Positions 34,005 to 42,675 are shown, counted from the first letter of the stretch. The stretch: 64,000 nt of DNA from Labrys sp. KNU-23 (GCF_008330945.1 NZ_CP043489.1:4785501-4849500); one strand, 5' to 3'. Notes: generated from the letters alone by a model not told the origin. Translations and numbers: made by a program.

Positions 34005-34928
34005 TCAGCGCCCCTTGCCGACCTCGCTCAGGTCATAGGACGTCGTCTGGTAGATCTCGTTGATCCAGTTGCCGAACAGGAGATGGGCGTGGCTGCGCCA
34101 GAAATTGCGCGGCGGGAAGGACGGATCGTCATAGGGGAAGTAGTTCTTCGGCAGCTTGATCGGCACGCCCGCATCGACGTCGCGGAAATACTCGTCGGCC
34201 AGCGAGGTCGATTCATATTCGACATGGTTGAACAGATAGAGCCGGTTGCCTTGTCGCTCATGAATGAGACACACGCCGGTTTCGTCCGAATCCATCAGGA
34301 TCTCCAGCTCGGCGTTCTTGCGCACGTCCTCGCCGCGCACCTCCGTCCAGCGCGAGACAGGGATGTGGAAGTCGTCTGAAAAGCCGTTGAGATAGATCGA
34401 GGAAGGCTTGCGGTTGTGGTGCTGGTAGACGCCGAAGGCCTTCTCCGTGAGCTCATATTTGGGAATGCGATGGAAGTGCCAGATGGCGGCCATCGCGCCC
34501 CAGCACACGTTCAGCGTGGAATGCACGTTGGTCGTGGTCCAGTCGAGGATCTGCTCGAGTTCCTTCCAGTAGGTCACCTCCTCGAAGGGGAGGGTCTCCA
34601 CCGGCGCGCCGGTGATGATGAAGCCGTCGAACTTGCGCTCGCGGACTTCTTCCCAGGTTTCGTAGAAGGCGAGCAGATGCTCTTCCGAGGTGTTCTTGGC
34701 GCGATGGCCGCCGACGCGCACCAGCGAGAGTTCGACCTGCAGCGGCGTAGCGCCGACCAGGCGCGCCATCTGCAGCTCGGTGCGGATCTTGTTGGGCATC
34801 AAATTGAGCAGGCCTATCTGCAGCGGGCGGATGTCCTGCCGGATGGCAGCGGTTTCCGTCATCACCCGCACGCCTTCGCTGACGAGGGTGGAGAAGGCGG
34901 GCAGAGTATCCGGAATCTTGATAGGCAT
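34005..34928 (-). CDS. metA: Homoserine O-acyltransferase (probably acetyl-CoA-specific)
   Basis: A 307-residue MetA. It activates homoserine for methionine synthesis. The catalytic Cys142 is in LNVCWGAMAA, and the His-Glu pair lies in NHVEYES. Residue 111 is Glu (TGAPVETLPFEEV). In characterised MetA proteins Glu111 selects acetyl-CoA, whereas Gly111 selects succinyl-CoA, so the product here should be O-acetylhomoserine despite the family's succinyltransferase name. It sits downstream of metH on the same strand with a SAM-II riboswitch in its leader, which should shut it off when SAM is high. Confidence 0.93.
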   Translation of the reverse strand: MPIKIPDTLPAFSTLVSEGVRVMTETAAIRQDIRPLQIGLLNLMPNKIRTELQMARLVGATPLQVELSLVRVGGHRAKNTSEEHLLAFYETWEEVRERKFDGFIITGAPVETLPFEEVTYWKELEQILDWTTTNVHSTLNVCWGAMAAIWHFHRIPKYELTEKAFGVYQHHNRKPSSIYLNGFSDDFHIPVSRWTEVRGEDVRKNAELEILMDSDETGVCLIHERQGNRLYLFNHVEYESTSLADEYFRDVDAGVPIKLPKNYFPYDDPSFPPRNFWRSHAHLLFGNWINEIYQTTSYDLSEVGKGR

Positions 34929-34996
34929 GTTGCACTCGATCGACGTTGGGCCTGCCGGAACAATGCCGCAGGCCCACGGATGGAATGCATCCAGCG

Positions 34997-35051
34997 GCCC
35001 TTTAGCGAGTTGTTTAACGTGGCTGCAAGCCGGCCGGCCAAATCACCACGG
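34997..35051 (-). ncRNA. SAM-II riboswitch in the metA leader
   Basis: On the minus strand CGTGGTGATTTG opens the element, followed by GGCTTGCAGCCACG (which closes stem CGTGG/CCACG), TTAAACAA and GCTAAAGGG. The order GTGATTTG, CTTGCAGCCACGTTAAA, GCTAAAG is the SAM-II signature of alphaproteobacterial metA leaders. It ends about 70 bases before the metA ATG and probably blocks expression by pseudoknot formation when SAM binds. Confidence 0.93.
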
Positions 35052-35113
35052 AAGAAGAGGTAATCCTGGCGCGCGCCGAAATCAATGGCAATCCTGGGAC
35101 CGTCGGCTTCCAG

Positions 35114-35198
35114 CCGGCTCTTCCCTGGAAGCGGTGCGCTTGGGGGGAGGAAGAGCCGGTATCGCGACATTGAGTACGCTCAATGTCGCGATACCGGC
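35114..35198. repeat. Two overlapping hairpins between metH and metA
   Basis: Hairpin 1 has arms CCGGCTCTTCC (35114-35124) and GGAAGAGCCGG (35149-35159). Hairpin 2 has 20-bp perfect arms (35155-35174 and 35179-35198, starting GCCGGTATCGCGACATTGAG) with a TACG loop. They share five bases (35155-35159), so they cannot both form fully. In transcription order hairpin 2 comes first, 12 bases after the metH stop. Possibly a metH end structure or a read-through switch into metA. Confidence 0.7.
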
Positions 35199-35210
35199 GA
35201 TCCCGTGAAG

Positions 35211-38200
35211 CTACTCCGCCGCCTCCTTGACGCCGGGCACATAGTTGAGCACCGGCGAAAGCCAACGCTCGACTTCGTCCACCGACATGCCCTTGCGGGC
35301 GGCATAATCCTCGACCTGGTCCTGCTCGATCTTCGACACCCCGAAATAATAGGCATCGGGATGGGCGAAATAGAGCCCTGACACCGAGGCGCCCGGCCAC
35401 ATCGCATAGCTTTCGGTCAACTGCACGCCGATGCGAGCCTCGGCGTCGAGCAGGCGGAACAGCGTGCCCTTCTCGGTATGGTCGGGCTGGGCGGGATAGC
35501 CGGGGGCAGGGCGGATGCCGCGATAGGGTTCGCCGATCAACTCGTCGGGCGCCAGGTTTTCGTCGGCCGCATAGCCCCAGAACTCCTTGCGCACGCGCTC
35601 ATGCATGCGTTCGGCGAAGGCCTCGGCGAAGCGGTCGGCCAGGGCCTTGACCATGATCGAGGCATAGTCGTCATTGGCGCGTTCGAAACGCTTGGCGATT
35701 GCGTCCTCTTCCATGCCGGCCGTGACCACGAAGCCGCCGAGATAGTCGCCATGACCGCTCGTTTCAGGAGCGACGAAGTCGGAGAGGGCGACATTGGCGC
35801 GGCCGTCGCGCTTGGTGAGCTGCTGGCGCAGGGTATGCAGGCTGGCGAGCTTCCGGCTGCGGCTCTCGTCCATATACAATTGTATATCATCGCCGACGGC
35901 ATTGGCCGGCCAGAAGCCGATCACGGCCTTGGGCTGGAACCATTTCTCCGCGATGATGCGGGCCAACATGGCTTGGGCATCGTCGAAGAGCTGGCGCGCG
36001 GCCGCGCCCTGCTTCTCGTCAGAGAGGATGGCGGGATAGCGCCCCTTCAGTTCCCAGGTCTGGAAGAAGGGCGTCCAGTCGATGTAGCGTGCGAGCTCGG
36101 AGAGATCGTAGTTCTCGAAGACCCGTGTTCCCAGGAAGGATGGCTTCGGTGCCGCGAAGCCCGCCCAATCCACCTTGTGGGCGTTGGCCCTGGCCTTGGC
36201 GAGTGGCAGGCGCAGCTTGTCGGCCTCGCTGCGGGCATGGGCCGCCGCGACCTTGGCATATTCGGCCTGGATGGTTTCGACATAACCAGCCTTGTTCGAG
36301 GGGGATAGCAGGCTGGAGACGACGCCGACGGCACGGCTGGCGTCCGTGACATAGACCGCCTGTCCACGGTCATAGCGTGGATGCACCTTGACGGCCGTAT
36401 GGACGCGGCTGGTGGTGGCTCCCCCGATCAGCAAGGGAATGTCGAAGCCCTCGCGCTCCATCTCGGCGGCGACATGCACCATTTCGTCGAGCGAGGGCGT
36501 GATCAGGCCGGACAGCCCGATAATGTCCACCTTTTCCTGGCGTGCCACTTCGAGGATCTTGGCCGAGGGCACCATCACGCCGAGATCGATGATCTCGTAA
36601 TTGTTGCAGGCGAGCACGACGCCGACGATGTTCTTGCCGATATCGTGCACGTCGCCCTTCACGGTCGCCATCAGCACCTTGCCGGCGCTCTGGCGGGCCT
36701 CGCCGCCATTGGCCGCCTTCTCCGCTTCCATATAGGGCAGCAGCACGGCCACGGCCTGCTTCATCACGCGGGCCGACTTGACCACCTGCGGCAGGAACAT
36801 CTTGCCGGAGCCGAACAGGTCGCCTACCACGTTCATGCCGGCCATCAGTGGGCCTTCGATGACGTGCAGCGGTCGCTCGGCCGCCAGACGGGCTTCCTCG
36901 GTGTCTTCGTTGATATAGTCGGTAATGCCATTGACGAGGGCATGTTCGAGGCGTTTTTCGACCGGCCAGCTCCGCCAGGCCAGATCCTGGACCTTGGCCT
37001 CCTTCGGGCCGGCGCCGCGGAAGCGTTCGGCCAGCGCCAGCAGGCGCTCCGTCGCATCGTCGCGGCGATTGAGCACCACGTCCTCGCAGGCCTCGCGCAG
37101 CTCCGCATCGATGGATTCATAGACGGCAAGCTGGCCAGCATTGACGATGCCCATGTCCATGCCGGCCTGGATGGCATGGTAGAGGAACACGGCGTGCATG
37201 GCTTCGCGCACCGGCTCATTGCCGCGGAAGGAGAAGGAGAGATTGGAGACGCCGCCCGATATATGGGCGTGGGGCAGGGTGGCTCTGATCTGGCGCGTCG
37301 CCTCGATGAAGGCGACGCCATAGCCATTATGCTCCTCGATGCCGGTGGCGACGGCGAAGATGTTGGGATCGAAGACGATATCCTCGGGCGGGAAGCCGGC
37401 CTCTTCGGTCAAGAGCTTGTAGGCCCTGGTGCAGATCTGGACCTTGCGTTCCTGCGTGTCGGCCTGCCCCTGCTCGTCGAAGGCCATCACCACCACGGCG
37501 GCGCCATAGGCCCGCACCAGGCGGGCGTGATGAAGGAAGGCTTCCTCGCCTTCCTTCATGGAGATCGAATTGACCAGCGGCTTGCCCTGGACGCATTTCA
37601 GGCCGGCCTCGATGATCGAGAATTTTGAGGAATCAATCATCACCGGCACGCGGGCGATGTCCGGCTCGGCCGCGATCAAATTGAGGAACTCGACCATGGC
37701 CTTTTCGGAATCGATCAGGCCTTCGTCCATGTTGATGTCGATGACCTGGGCGCCATTGGCCACCTGATCGCGGGCGATGTCGAGGGCGGTCGCATAGTCG
37801 CCGGCGGTGATGAGCTTGCGGAACTTGGCCGAACCGGTGACGTTGGTGCGCTCGCCGACATTCACGAAGGGGATGGTGGTGTCGAGCGTGAAGGGCTCCA
37901 GGCCCGACAGCTTCATCCTGGGCTCAGCTTCGGGTATGGCGCGCGGCTTGTGGCGACCCACGGCCTCGGCAATGGCGCGGATATGCTCCGGCGTCGAGCC
38001 GCAGCAGCCGCCGACGATGTTGACCAGGCCGTCGCGGGCAAAGCCCTCGATCTGCGCCGCCATCGCTTCCGGGCTCTCGTCATACTGGCCGAACTCGTTG
38101 GGCAGGCCAGCATTGGGATAGGCACAGACGAAAGTTTCGGCGACCGTGGAGATCTCGTCGAGATGCGCCCGCATCGCATTGGCACCGAGCGCGCAGTTGA

Positions 38201-38981
38201 GGCCGATGGTGAAGGGGCGGGCATGCCGCACCGAATGCCAGAACGCCGTCGGCGTCTGTCCGCTAAGGGTGCGGCCGGAGAGATCCGTGATGGTGCCCGA
38301 GATCATCACGGGCAGGCGCACGTCCTTTTCGCCGAACACTTCCTCGCAGGCGAAGATCGCCGCCTTGGCGTTGAGCGTGTCGAAAATGGTTTCGATCAGG
38401 ATGATGTCGGCACCGCCGTCGACGAGGCCGCGGATCTGCTCGGCATAGGCAATCCGCAGATCATCGAAGCTGACGGCGCGATAGCCTGGATTGTTGACGT
38501 CGGGCGAGATCGAGGCGGTGCGGTTGGTCGGGCCGAGCGCTCCGGCAACGAAGCGCCGGCGCCCGTCCTGCTGCTCTGCCTTGACAGCGGCACGGCGGGC
38601 AAGGCGCGCACCGTCGCGGTTGAGGTCGTAGACCGCCTCCTGCATGCCGTAATCGGCCTGGGCGATCGAGGTGGAGGAGAAGGTGTTGGTCTCCAATATG
38701 TCGGCGCCGGCCATGGCATAGGCGTAGTGAATGGCCTCGATCGCCGCGGGCTGGGTAAGGGTGAGGAGGTCGTTGTTGCCCTTGAGGTGGCAGTCGCAGC
38801 CGACGAAGCGCTCGCCCCGGAAATGGTCCTCCTCGAAGCCGAGCCCCTGGATCTGCGTGCCCATCGCGCCGTCGAGGATCAGGATGCGCTCCCGCGCGGC
38901 GGCGGTAAGGGCGGCAAGGATCTCCGCGCCCCGATCGGTCTGGGCAGGCGCGGCGAACAGGGCTTCGACCGGAGCGCTCAT
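35211..38981 (-). CDS. metH: Cobalamin-dependent methionine synthase
   Basis: A full-length 1256-residue MetH with all four modules. The homocysteine domain begins ERILILDGAMGTQIQGLGFE and carries zinc cysteines in VGGCCGSTPEH. The methyltetrahydrofolate domain starts FVNVGERTNVTGSAKFR. The cobalamin module has the axial-ligand motif DVHDIGKNIVGVVL. The activation domain near the C-terminus includes ESYAMWPGASVSG. It methylates homocysteine from 5-methyl-THF through bound methylcobalamin and is reactivated with SAM. ATG 38981 follows a TAGGAGC ribosome site. A 21-base palindrome-like motif directly upstream probably controls it. The B12-independent alternative metE lies about 9 kb away. Confidence 0.96.
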   Translation of the reverse strand: MSAPVEALFAAPAQTDRGAEILAALTAAARERILILDGAMGTQIQGLGFEEDHFRGERFVGCDCHLKGNNDLLTLTQPAAIEAIHYAYAMAGADILETNTFSSTSIAQADYGMQEAVYDLNRDGARLARRAAVKAEQQDGRRRFVAGALGPTNRTASISPDVNNPGYRAVSFDDLRIAYAEQIRGLVDGGADIILIETIFDTLNAKAAIFACEEVFGEKDVRLPVMISGTITDLSGRTLSGQTPTAFWHSVRHARPFTIGLNCALGANAMRAHLDEISTVAETFVCAYPNAGLPNEFGQYDESPEAMAAQIEGFARDGLVNIVGGCCGSTPEHIRAIAEAVGRHKPRAIPEAEPRMKLSGLEPFTLDTTIPFVNVGERTNVTGSAKFRKLITAGDYATALDIARDQVANGAQVIDINMDEGLIDSEKAMVEFLNLIAAEPDIARVPVMIDSSKFSIIEAGLKCVQGKPLVNSISMKEGEEAFLHHARLVRAYGAAVVVMAFDEQGQADTQERKVQICTRAYKLLTEEAGFPPEDIVFDPNIFAVATGIEEHNGYGVAFIEATRQIRATLPHAHISGGVSNLSFSFRGNEPVREAMHAVFLYHAIQAGMDMGIVNAGQLAVYESIDAELREACEDVVLNRRDDATERLLALAERFRGAGPKEAKVQDLAWRSWPVEKRLEHALVNGITDYINEDTEEARLAAERPLHVIEGPLMAGMNVVGDLFGSGKMFLPQVVKSARVMKQAVAVLLPYMEAEKAANGGEARQSAGKVLMATVKGDVHDIGKNIVGVVLACNNYEIIDLGVMVPSAKILEVARQEKVDIIGLSGLITPSLDEMVHVAAEMEREGFDIPLLIGGATTSRVHTAVKVHPRYDRGQAVYVTDASRAVGVVSSLLSPSNKAGYVETIQAEYAKVAAAHARSEADKLRLPLAKARANAHKVDWAGFAAPKPSFLGTRVFENYDLSELARYIDWTPFFQTWELKGRYPAILSDEKQGAAARQLFDDAQAMLARIIAEKWFQPKAVIGFWPANAVGDDIQLYMDESRSRKLASLHTLRQQLTKRDGRANVALSDFVAPETSGHGDYLGGFVVTAGMEEDAIAKRFERANDDYASIMVKALADRFAEAFAERMHERVRKEFWGYAADENLAPDELIGEPYRGIRPAPGYPAQPDHTEKGTLFRLLDAEARIGVQLTESYAMWPGASVSGLYFAHPDAYYFGVSKIEQDQVEDYAARKGMSVDEVERWLSPVLNYVPGVKEAAE

Positions 38982-39006
38982 GACGAGCTCCTATAACGGA
39001 ATTACG

Positions 39007-39027
39007 ATATCAAGATATCCTTATATG
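39007..39027. promoter_or_regulatory. Operator-like motif upstream of metH
   Basis: ATAT-CAA-GATATC-CTT-ATATG is roughly symmetric around GATATC and lies 26-46 bases before the metH ATG, overlapping the probable promoter. A related motif (ATATnAAGAnATnnTTAT in common) lies before the metE promoter at 50575. SahR, an ArsR-type SAH-responsive repressor, regulates such genes in proteobacteria and is the best candidate, but this is inference. Confidence 0.55.
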
Positions 39028-39175
39028 ATAGCGACGGAACAGGAGAGGTCAAGGTGAACTATCCCGGAAGCGCCGGTTTTCTGTCTGGGATTGCGGGATG
39101 GATAGGAAGGTCAGACAGGAGTCCACGGCTCCGGTGCAAACAATGCAGGTGTCGTACCCGGTTAGAAAGACGGGC

Positions 39176-39284
39176 CTGTCATCCCCGGCGAGCGAAGCGA
39201 GGGAAGGGGATCCAGGGGCTGTGAGCGACATGCCTCGGCCCTGGATTCCCTTCCCACCGCCTGCGGCGGCGCCGGGAATGACAG
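39176..39284. repeat. Dispersed inverted-repeat element upstream of metH
   Basis: Outer arms CTGTCATCCCCGGCG and CGCCGGGAATGACAG, with inner arms GGAAGGGGATCCAGGG and CCCTGGATTCCCTTCC. Similar GTCAT-CCCGG elements are common between genes in Hyphomicrobiales; another lies at 44119. The rest of the gap 39028-39377 shows no gene. Confidence 0.7.
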
Positions 39285-39377
39285 CACCTCTTCTATCTAG
39301 CATAAAGCAAGCGCTATGCTGTCCGGCATCATGCGGGAAACGCCTCGGCTGGGACCGCGGACGTCTCGTCTGTTTCT

Positions 39378-39683
39378 TCATGCATCCGCCCGCAAACGCC
39401 GCCGGCCTCGTCGCTGGCCGGCATGATCGCGCACCTCGTCGAGCAGGCTGCTCAAATGCGGCAGCAGCGGATTGTCCGGGGTCGAGGTCTCGAGCAGCAG
39501 GGCTTTCAAATCGGCGGCTTCCCTGGCCAGGTCCGCGCCGTCTTCACGGCTGAGGATCCAGGCCAGCATCAGCGTGCGGGCCCGTTCTTCCGGCAGTGTC
39601 AGGCCATCGTCCCGAGAAGCCTCCAGGATGGAGTGCACGATGGCGGCGTCAACGTCTACGGTGTTCTGCGCGGCAATCGTCAT
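39378..39683 (-). CDS. Small hypothetical protein in the gbcAB operon
   Basis: A 101-residue, probably helical, acidic protein (MTIAAQNTVDVDAAIVHSIL, then LPEERARTLMLAWILSREDG) with a basic end. I recognise no family. Its ATG begins one base after the gbcB stop, so it is co-translated with the oxidoreductase and belongs to the operon under the cobalamin riboswitch. It may be an accessory protein of the oxygenase. Confidence 0.65.
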   Translation of the reverse strand: MTIAAQNTVDVDAAIVHSILEASRDDGLTLPEERARTLMLAWILSREDGADLAREAADLKALLLETSTPDNPLLPHLSSLLDEVRDHAGQRRGRRRLRADA

Positions 39684-39684
39684 C

Positions 39685-40773
39685 TCAAGCCTCGATCTCG
39701 ACACGGCCGAGCGGCCTGGTGCAGCAGGCCAGTACGAGGCCGGCCGCGATTTCCTCCTCGCGAATGCCGCCCTGATGGGTCATGGCGGTCTCTCCGGACA
39801 GGCATTGCACCTTGCAGGTGCCGCACAAGCCCATGGTGCAGCCGGTCGGGATGTTGAGGCCGGCGCCACGGGCGAGCTGGAGAATGGTGTCGCGGCTGGA
39901 GGCCGGCACCTCGATGCCGGATTTGGTGAAGGCCACGCTGGCTTCGCCGGCAAGGGCTTCGTCCGCACCGACTTCCTCCATTGGCGTTTCGGCCGGCTGG
40001 AAGCTCTCTTCATGATAGCGTCGCATGTCGTAGCCATTGGCTTCGAGCATGTCCTTGACGGCTGCCATGAAAGGCGCGGGGCCGCAGCAGAACACTTCGC
40101 GCTCGCGGAAATCCGGTGCGATCAGTCGCAGGGCCGGGGCGTTGAGCCTTCCCTGGAAGCCGGTCCAGGCTTCATGGGCCTCGGTCTCTTCCACGATCCA
40201 GGCAAGGCGGAGGCGCTGCATGCGTCCGGCCATGCGTTCCAGTTCCTGGCGGAAGATGATCTCGCCCGGCCGGCGTGCGCAGTTGACGAAAGCGATATCG
40301 GTGGCGGCGCCGTGGTCTTCGGCAAAACGGGTCATCGACATCATCGGCGTGATGCCCGATCCGGCCGAGATGAAGAGGTATTTTTCCGCAGGATGGCGAG
40401 AGAAGCTGAACTGGCCGAGCGGGCCGTAGGCCTTCAACCGCGCGCCGGGTTTGAGATTGTCCAGCATCCAGCGCGTGCCGATGCTGGAGGCCTGCGCCTT
40501 GGCGGTGACGCTGATCGAAAGCGGGCGGGAGGGGCTCGAAGACAGCGTATAGGTGCGCAGCACCGGCCCGGCCTCGGCCGGGATCTCCAGCGTGATGAAC
40601 TGGCCGGGCTCGTAGCGGAACCAGCCCTGTTCGGCGGCGCGGAAGGTGAAGGTCGCGACGTCGCGGCCCTCATGGATGATCGAAACGCATTCGAGCGCCT
40701 GGCTCTGATCGTTCCAAGGCGGCGTTTCGTCGATATGCCTGAATTTCGCCAGGGCTGCGGAGGGTGTCGGCAT
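39685..40773 (-). CDS. gbcB: Glycine-betaine monooxygenase reductase component
   Basis: A 362-residue electron-transfer protein with three parts. The FAD domain includes GPVLRTYTLSSSPS, the NAD domain FISAGSGITPMMSM and FCCGPAPFM, and the C-terminus is a plant-type 2Fe-2S ferredoxin domain with CTMGLCGTCKVQC and a later Cys (VLACCTRPLG). This order matches GbcB-like reductases that feed electrons to a Rieske oxygenase. ATG 40773 is chosen, since the upstream sequence is repeat DNA. It is separated from gbcA by a repeat of about 120 bases. Confidence 0.85.
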   Translation of the reverse strand: MPTPSAALAKFRHIDETPPWNDQSQALECVSIIHEGRDVATFTFRAAEQGWFRYEPGQFITLEIPAEAGPVLRTYTLSSSPSRPLSISVTAKAQASSIGTRWMLDNLKPGARLKAYGPLGQFSFSRHPAEKYLFISAGSGITPMMSMTRFAEDHGAATDIAFVNCARRPGEIIFRQELERMAGRMQRLRLAWIVEETEAHEAWTGFQGRLNAPALRLIAPDFREREVFCCGPAPFMAAVKDMLEANGYDMRRYHEESFQPAETPMEEVGADEALAGEASVAFTKSGIEVPASSRDTILQLARGAGLNIPTGCTMGLCGTCKVQCLSGETAMTHQGGIREEEIAAGLVLACCTRPLGRVEIEA

Positions 40774-40807
40774 GGTGTCTACCCTTGTATATATCGGTTT
40801 CGCTAAT

Positions 40808-40924
40808 ACCCTCCCCCTCCAGAGGAGGGTCGACGCGAAGCGTCGGGGTGGGGTGATTTTCACCGGCTGCTGTGTTTCTCACCCACCCCGGACTTCGTGC
40901 GACCCTCCTCCTCCAGGGGAGGGT
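40808..40924. repeat. MITE-like inverted repeat between gbcA and gbcB
   Basis: Left end ACCCTCCCCCTCCAGAGGAG with GGGTCGACGCGAAGCGTCGG and GGGTGGGGT; right end ACCCACCCCGGACTTCGTGC and GACCCTCCTCCTCCAGGGGA ending AGGGT. The halves are largely complementary. A similar type of element lies at 42676-42846. It sits inside an operon and would form a long hairpin in the mRNA. Confidence 0.75.
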
Positions 40925-40933
40925 GAAAAGGCG

Positions 40934-42178
40934 TTAGGCCACGCTGCGCAGGCGGACGCCGTCATTACCCAACGCCGCTTCCATGGCGTTGCGATACCAT
41001 TCGACGAACTGCATCACGCCGCCCTCATGTTCGGGGGCGTAGGGGCCGGGCGTGTAGACGGGCGAGGAGACGCCGAGCTGGTTCTCCTCGACGATCTGGC
41101 GGTCCTGGTCGTTGGTCATCTGCCAGACATGGGTGAGTTCATCGAGATTGTAGTCGACCCCCTCGACCGCATCCTTGTGCACCAGCCATTTGGTGGTGAC
41201 CTGGGTTTCCTTCGGCCCGATCGGGAGCACGCGGAAGCTGACCGCATGGTCGCCCAGCACGTGGTTCCAGGTGGTGGGGTAGTGGAAGAGCAGGAGGGCG
41301 CCGATATTGCCTTCCTCAATCGTCGGGCTGAGCGGTCTCTGTACGGCCGGCTTGCCGGACATCGTATAGCTGGCGGCATTGCGCAGCAGCGGCATGCGCG
41401 CCATGCGGAACTGGCCGTCACCGGAAATATTGAAGGTGCTGGGCAGGCCGGCTTCCTCGCAGCGCCGCCAATGCTGGCCGATGAGCGGATCCTTGTCGGC
41501 GCCCTGCACGCCCGTAACCGTCGGGGCCTCGGGGAAGGTGCGGCAGAGCTCGGGATGATTGCCCGCGCAGTGGTAGCACTCGCGGTTGTTCTCCCAGACC
41601 AGCTTCCAATTGCCCTTCTCGACGATGGTGCTCTCGAAGGCCACCTTGGTGTTCTTCAGGCCATGCGGTGCCAGATAGGGCATGGCGCCGGCACGGAAGG
41701 TCTCGAAATCCGGCGCCTCCTTGGCGAGGCAGATCCAGATATAGCCGGCCACGCTCTCGCAATGGACCGGCTTGAGCCCGTATTGCGTCGCGTCGAAGCC
41801 CGGCCCCATGTCGCGGGCGAACAACAGGCGGCCATCGAGTTCGTAGGTCCACTGATGATAGGGGCAGACCAGCTTGGCGACGCTGCCGCTTGTCGCGGCG
41901 CAGAGCCGAGATCCACGGTGCCGGCAGGAATTGTGAAAGGCGCGGATGGCGCCGTCGCCGGAGCGCAGCACGATCACCGGATAATCGCCGACCTGGAGGG
42001 TGAAATAGCTGCCAGGCTTGGAAAGCTCGCAGTCATGGCCGGCGAACAGCCATTCACGGTACCAGATATTCTCCATATCCAGCCGGAAGTACTCCGGGTC
42101 GGTGTAGAATTTGCCCTCGAGCGTGGTGCCCGGTTGATGGGTCCGGAGGCGGCCCAGCATGTCCTGATGCGCTGTCAT
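40934..42178 (-). CDS. gbcA: Rieske glycine-betaine (quaternary ammonium) monooxygenase oxygenase subunit
   Basis: A 414-residue ring-hydroxylating-type oxygenase alpha subunit. The Rieske centre is Cys85-x-His87 (SCRHRGSRLC) and Cys105-xx-His108 (CPYHQW). The catalytic-iron region is WENNRECYHCAGNHPELC with the conserved His pair. The N-terminus FYTDPEYFRLDMENIWYREW and the partner reductase next door resemble GbcA, which oxidatively removes one methyl of glycine betaine to give dimethylglycine and formaldehyde. Carnitine or proline-betaine oxygenases are alternatives. Start ATG 42178 (MTAHQDML). A cobalamin riboswitch lies in its leader. Confidence 0.82.
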   Translation of the reverse strand: MTAHQDMLGRLRTHQPGTTLEGKFYTDPEYFRLDMENIWYREWLFAGHDCELSKPGSYFTLQVGDYPVIVLRSGDGAIRAFHNSCRHRGSRLCAATSGSVAKLVCPYHQWTYELDGRLLFARDMGPGFDATQYGLKPVHCESVAGYIWICLAKEAPDFETFRAGAMPYLAPHGLKNTKVAFESTIVEKGNWKLVWENNRECYHCAGNHPELCRTFPEAPTVTGVQGADKDPLIGQHWRRCEEAGLPSTFNISGDGQFRMARMPLLRNAASYTMSGKPAVQRPLSPTIEEGNIGALLLFHYPTTWNHVLGDHAVSFRVLPIGPKETQVTTKWLVHKDAVEGVDYNLDELTHVWQMTNDQDRQIVEENQLGVSSPVYTPGPYAPEHEGGVMQFVEWYRNAMEAALGNDGVRLRSVA

Positions 42179-42301
42179 GTCAAAATCCCGCGTGACAACC
42201 AATGCATTGACTTGGCAGCGGGATGGGAAAGCGGATCGGTGCTCTGCGCCGATGCGAGGGCACAACCGAACCTCCTTCCGGAACGCCCACCGCGTCCGTC
42301 G

Positions 42302-42484
42302 GTTTTCATCGTGGCTGGTTTCCGGGCTCAGGAGCGGCCTTCCGGCCCGATCGCGACGCCTTCCCAGGTCTTCCCGACCCAGTGGCACCTGCCGCGATCT
42401 TCTCCTCTACCGTTGCGGGGGCAGCGCCGGATTTGGACCGGCTTCCCAATTCTCCGGGCCGCCTTGGGAGCGGACCGGCACCTC
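42302..42484 (-). ncRNA. Cobalamin riboswitch in the gbcA leader
   Basis: On the minus strand the cobalamin core appears in order: AGGTGCCGGTCC at the 5' end, GGGAAGCCGGT...AATCCGGCGCTGCC, CCCCGCAACGGTAG, GTGCCACTGGG, CTGGGAAGGCG, and the B12 box GAGCCCGGAAACCAGCC (+ about 42302-42330). It ends about 125 bases before the gbcA ATG. Such RNAs usually lower expression when adenosyl- or methylcobalamin is bound. No terminator follows, so translation control is likely. The remaining gap to 42675 shows small hairpins (for example AGTCGG-CGTG-CCGACT near 42507) and no gene. Confidence 0.93.
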
Positions 42485-42675
42485 GAATGAGGATTAGAAT
42501 ACATCGAGTCGGCGTGCCGACTAGAGGCGATGCGACCGATGATGGTGTGTTCAGGACATTGTTATCGAGGCCTTTAGGAGGGCAGGTCGGGAAACGGACA
42601 TCGAATGTCCATCATCCCCCGCATGGCTACCAGAAGATACACATATCTCAAGGCTTCAGGATTAAGCGCACTGAT

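Noticed and set aside
38999..39030. Considered an SAH riboswitch before metH.
   Set aside because: The leader is too short and AT-rich and lacks the conserved riboswitch blocks; a protein operator fits better.
42178..42388. The gbcA reading frame remains open upstream to 42388.
   Set aside because: That stretch overlaps the cobalamin riboswitch, and homology starts only at the ATG 42178. The same applies to the open frames upstream of nrdA and metE.
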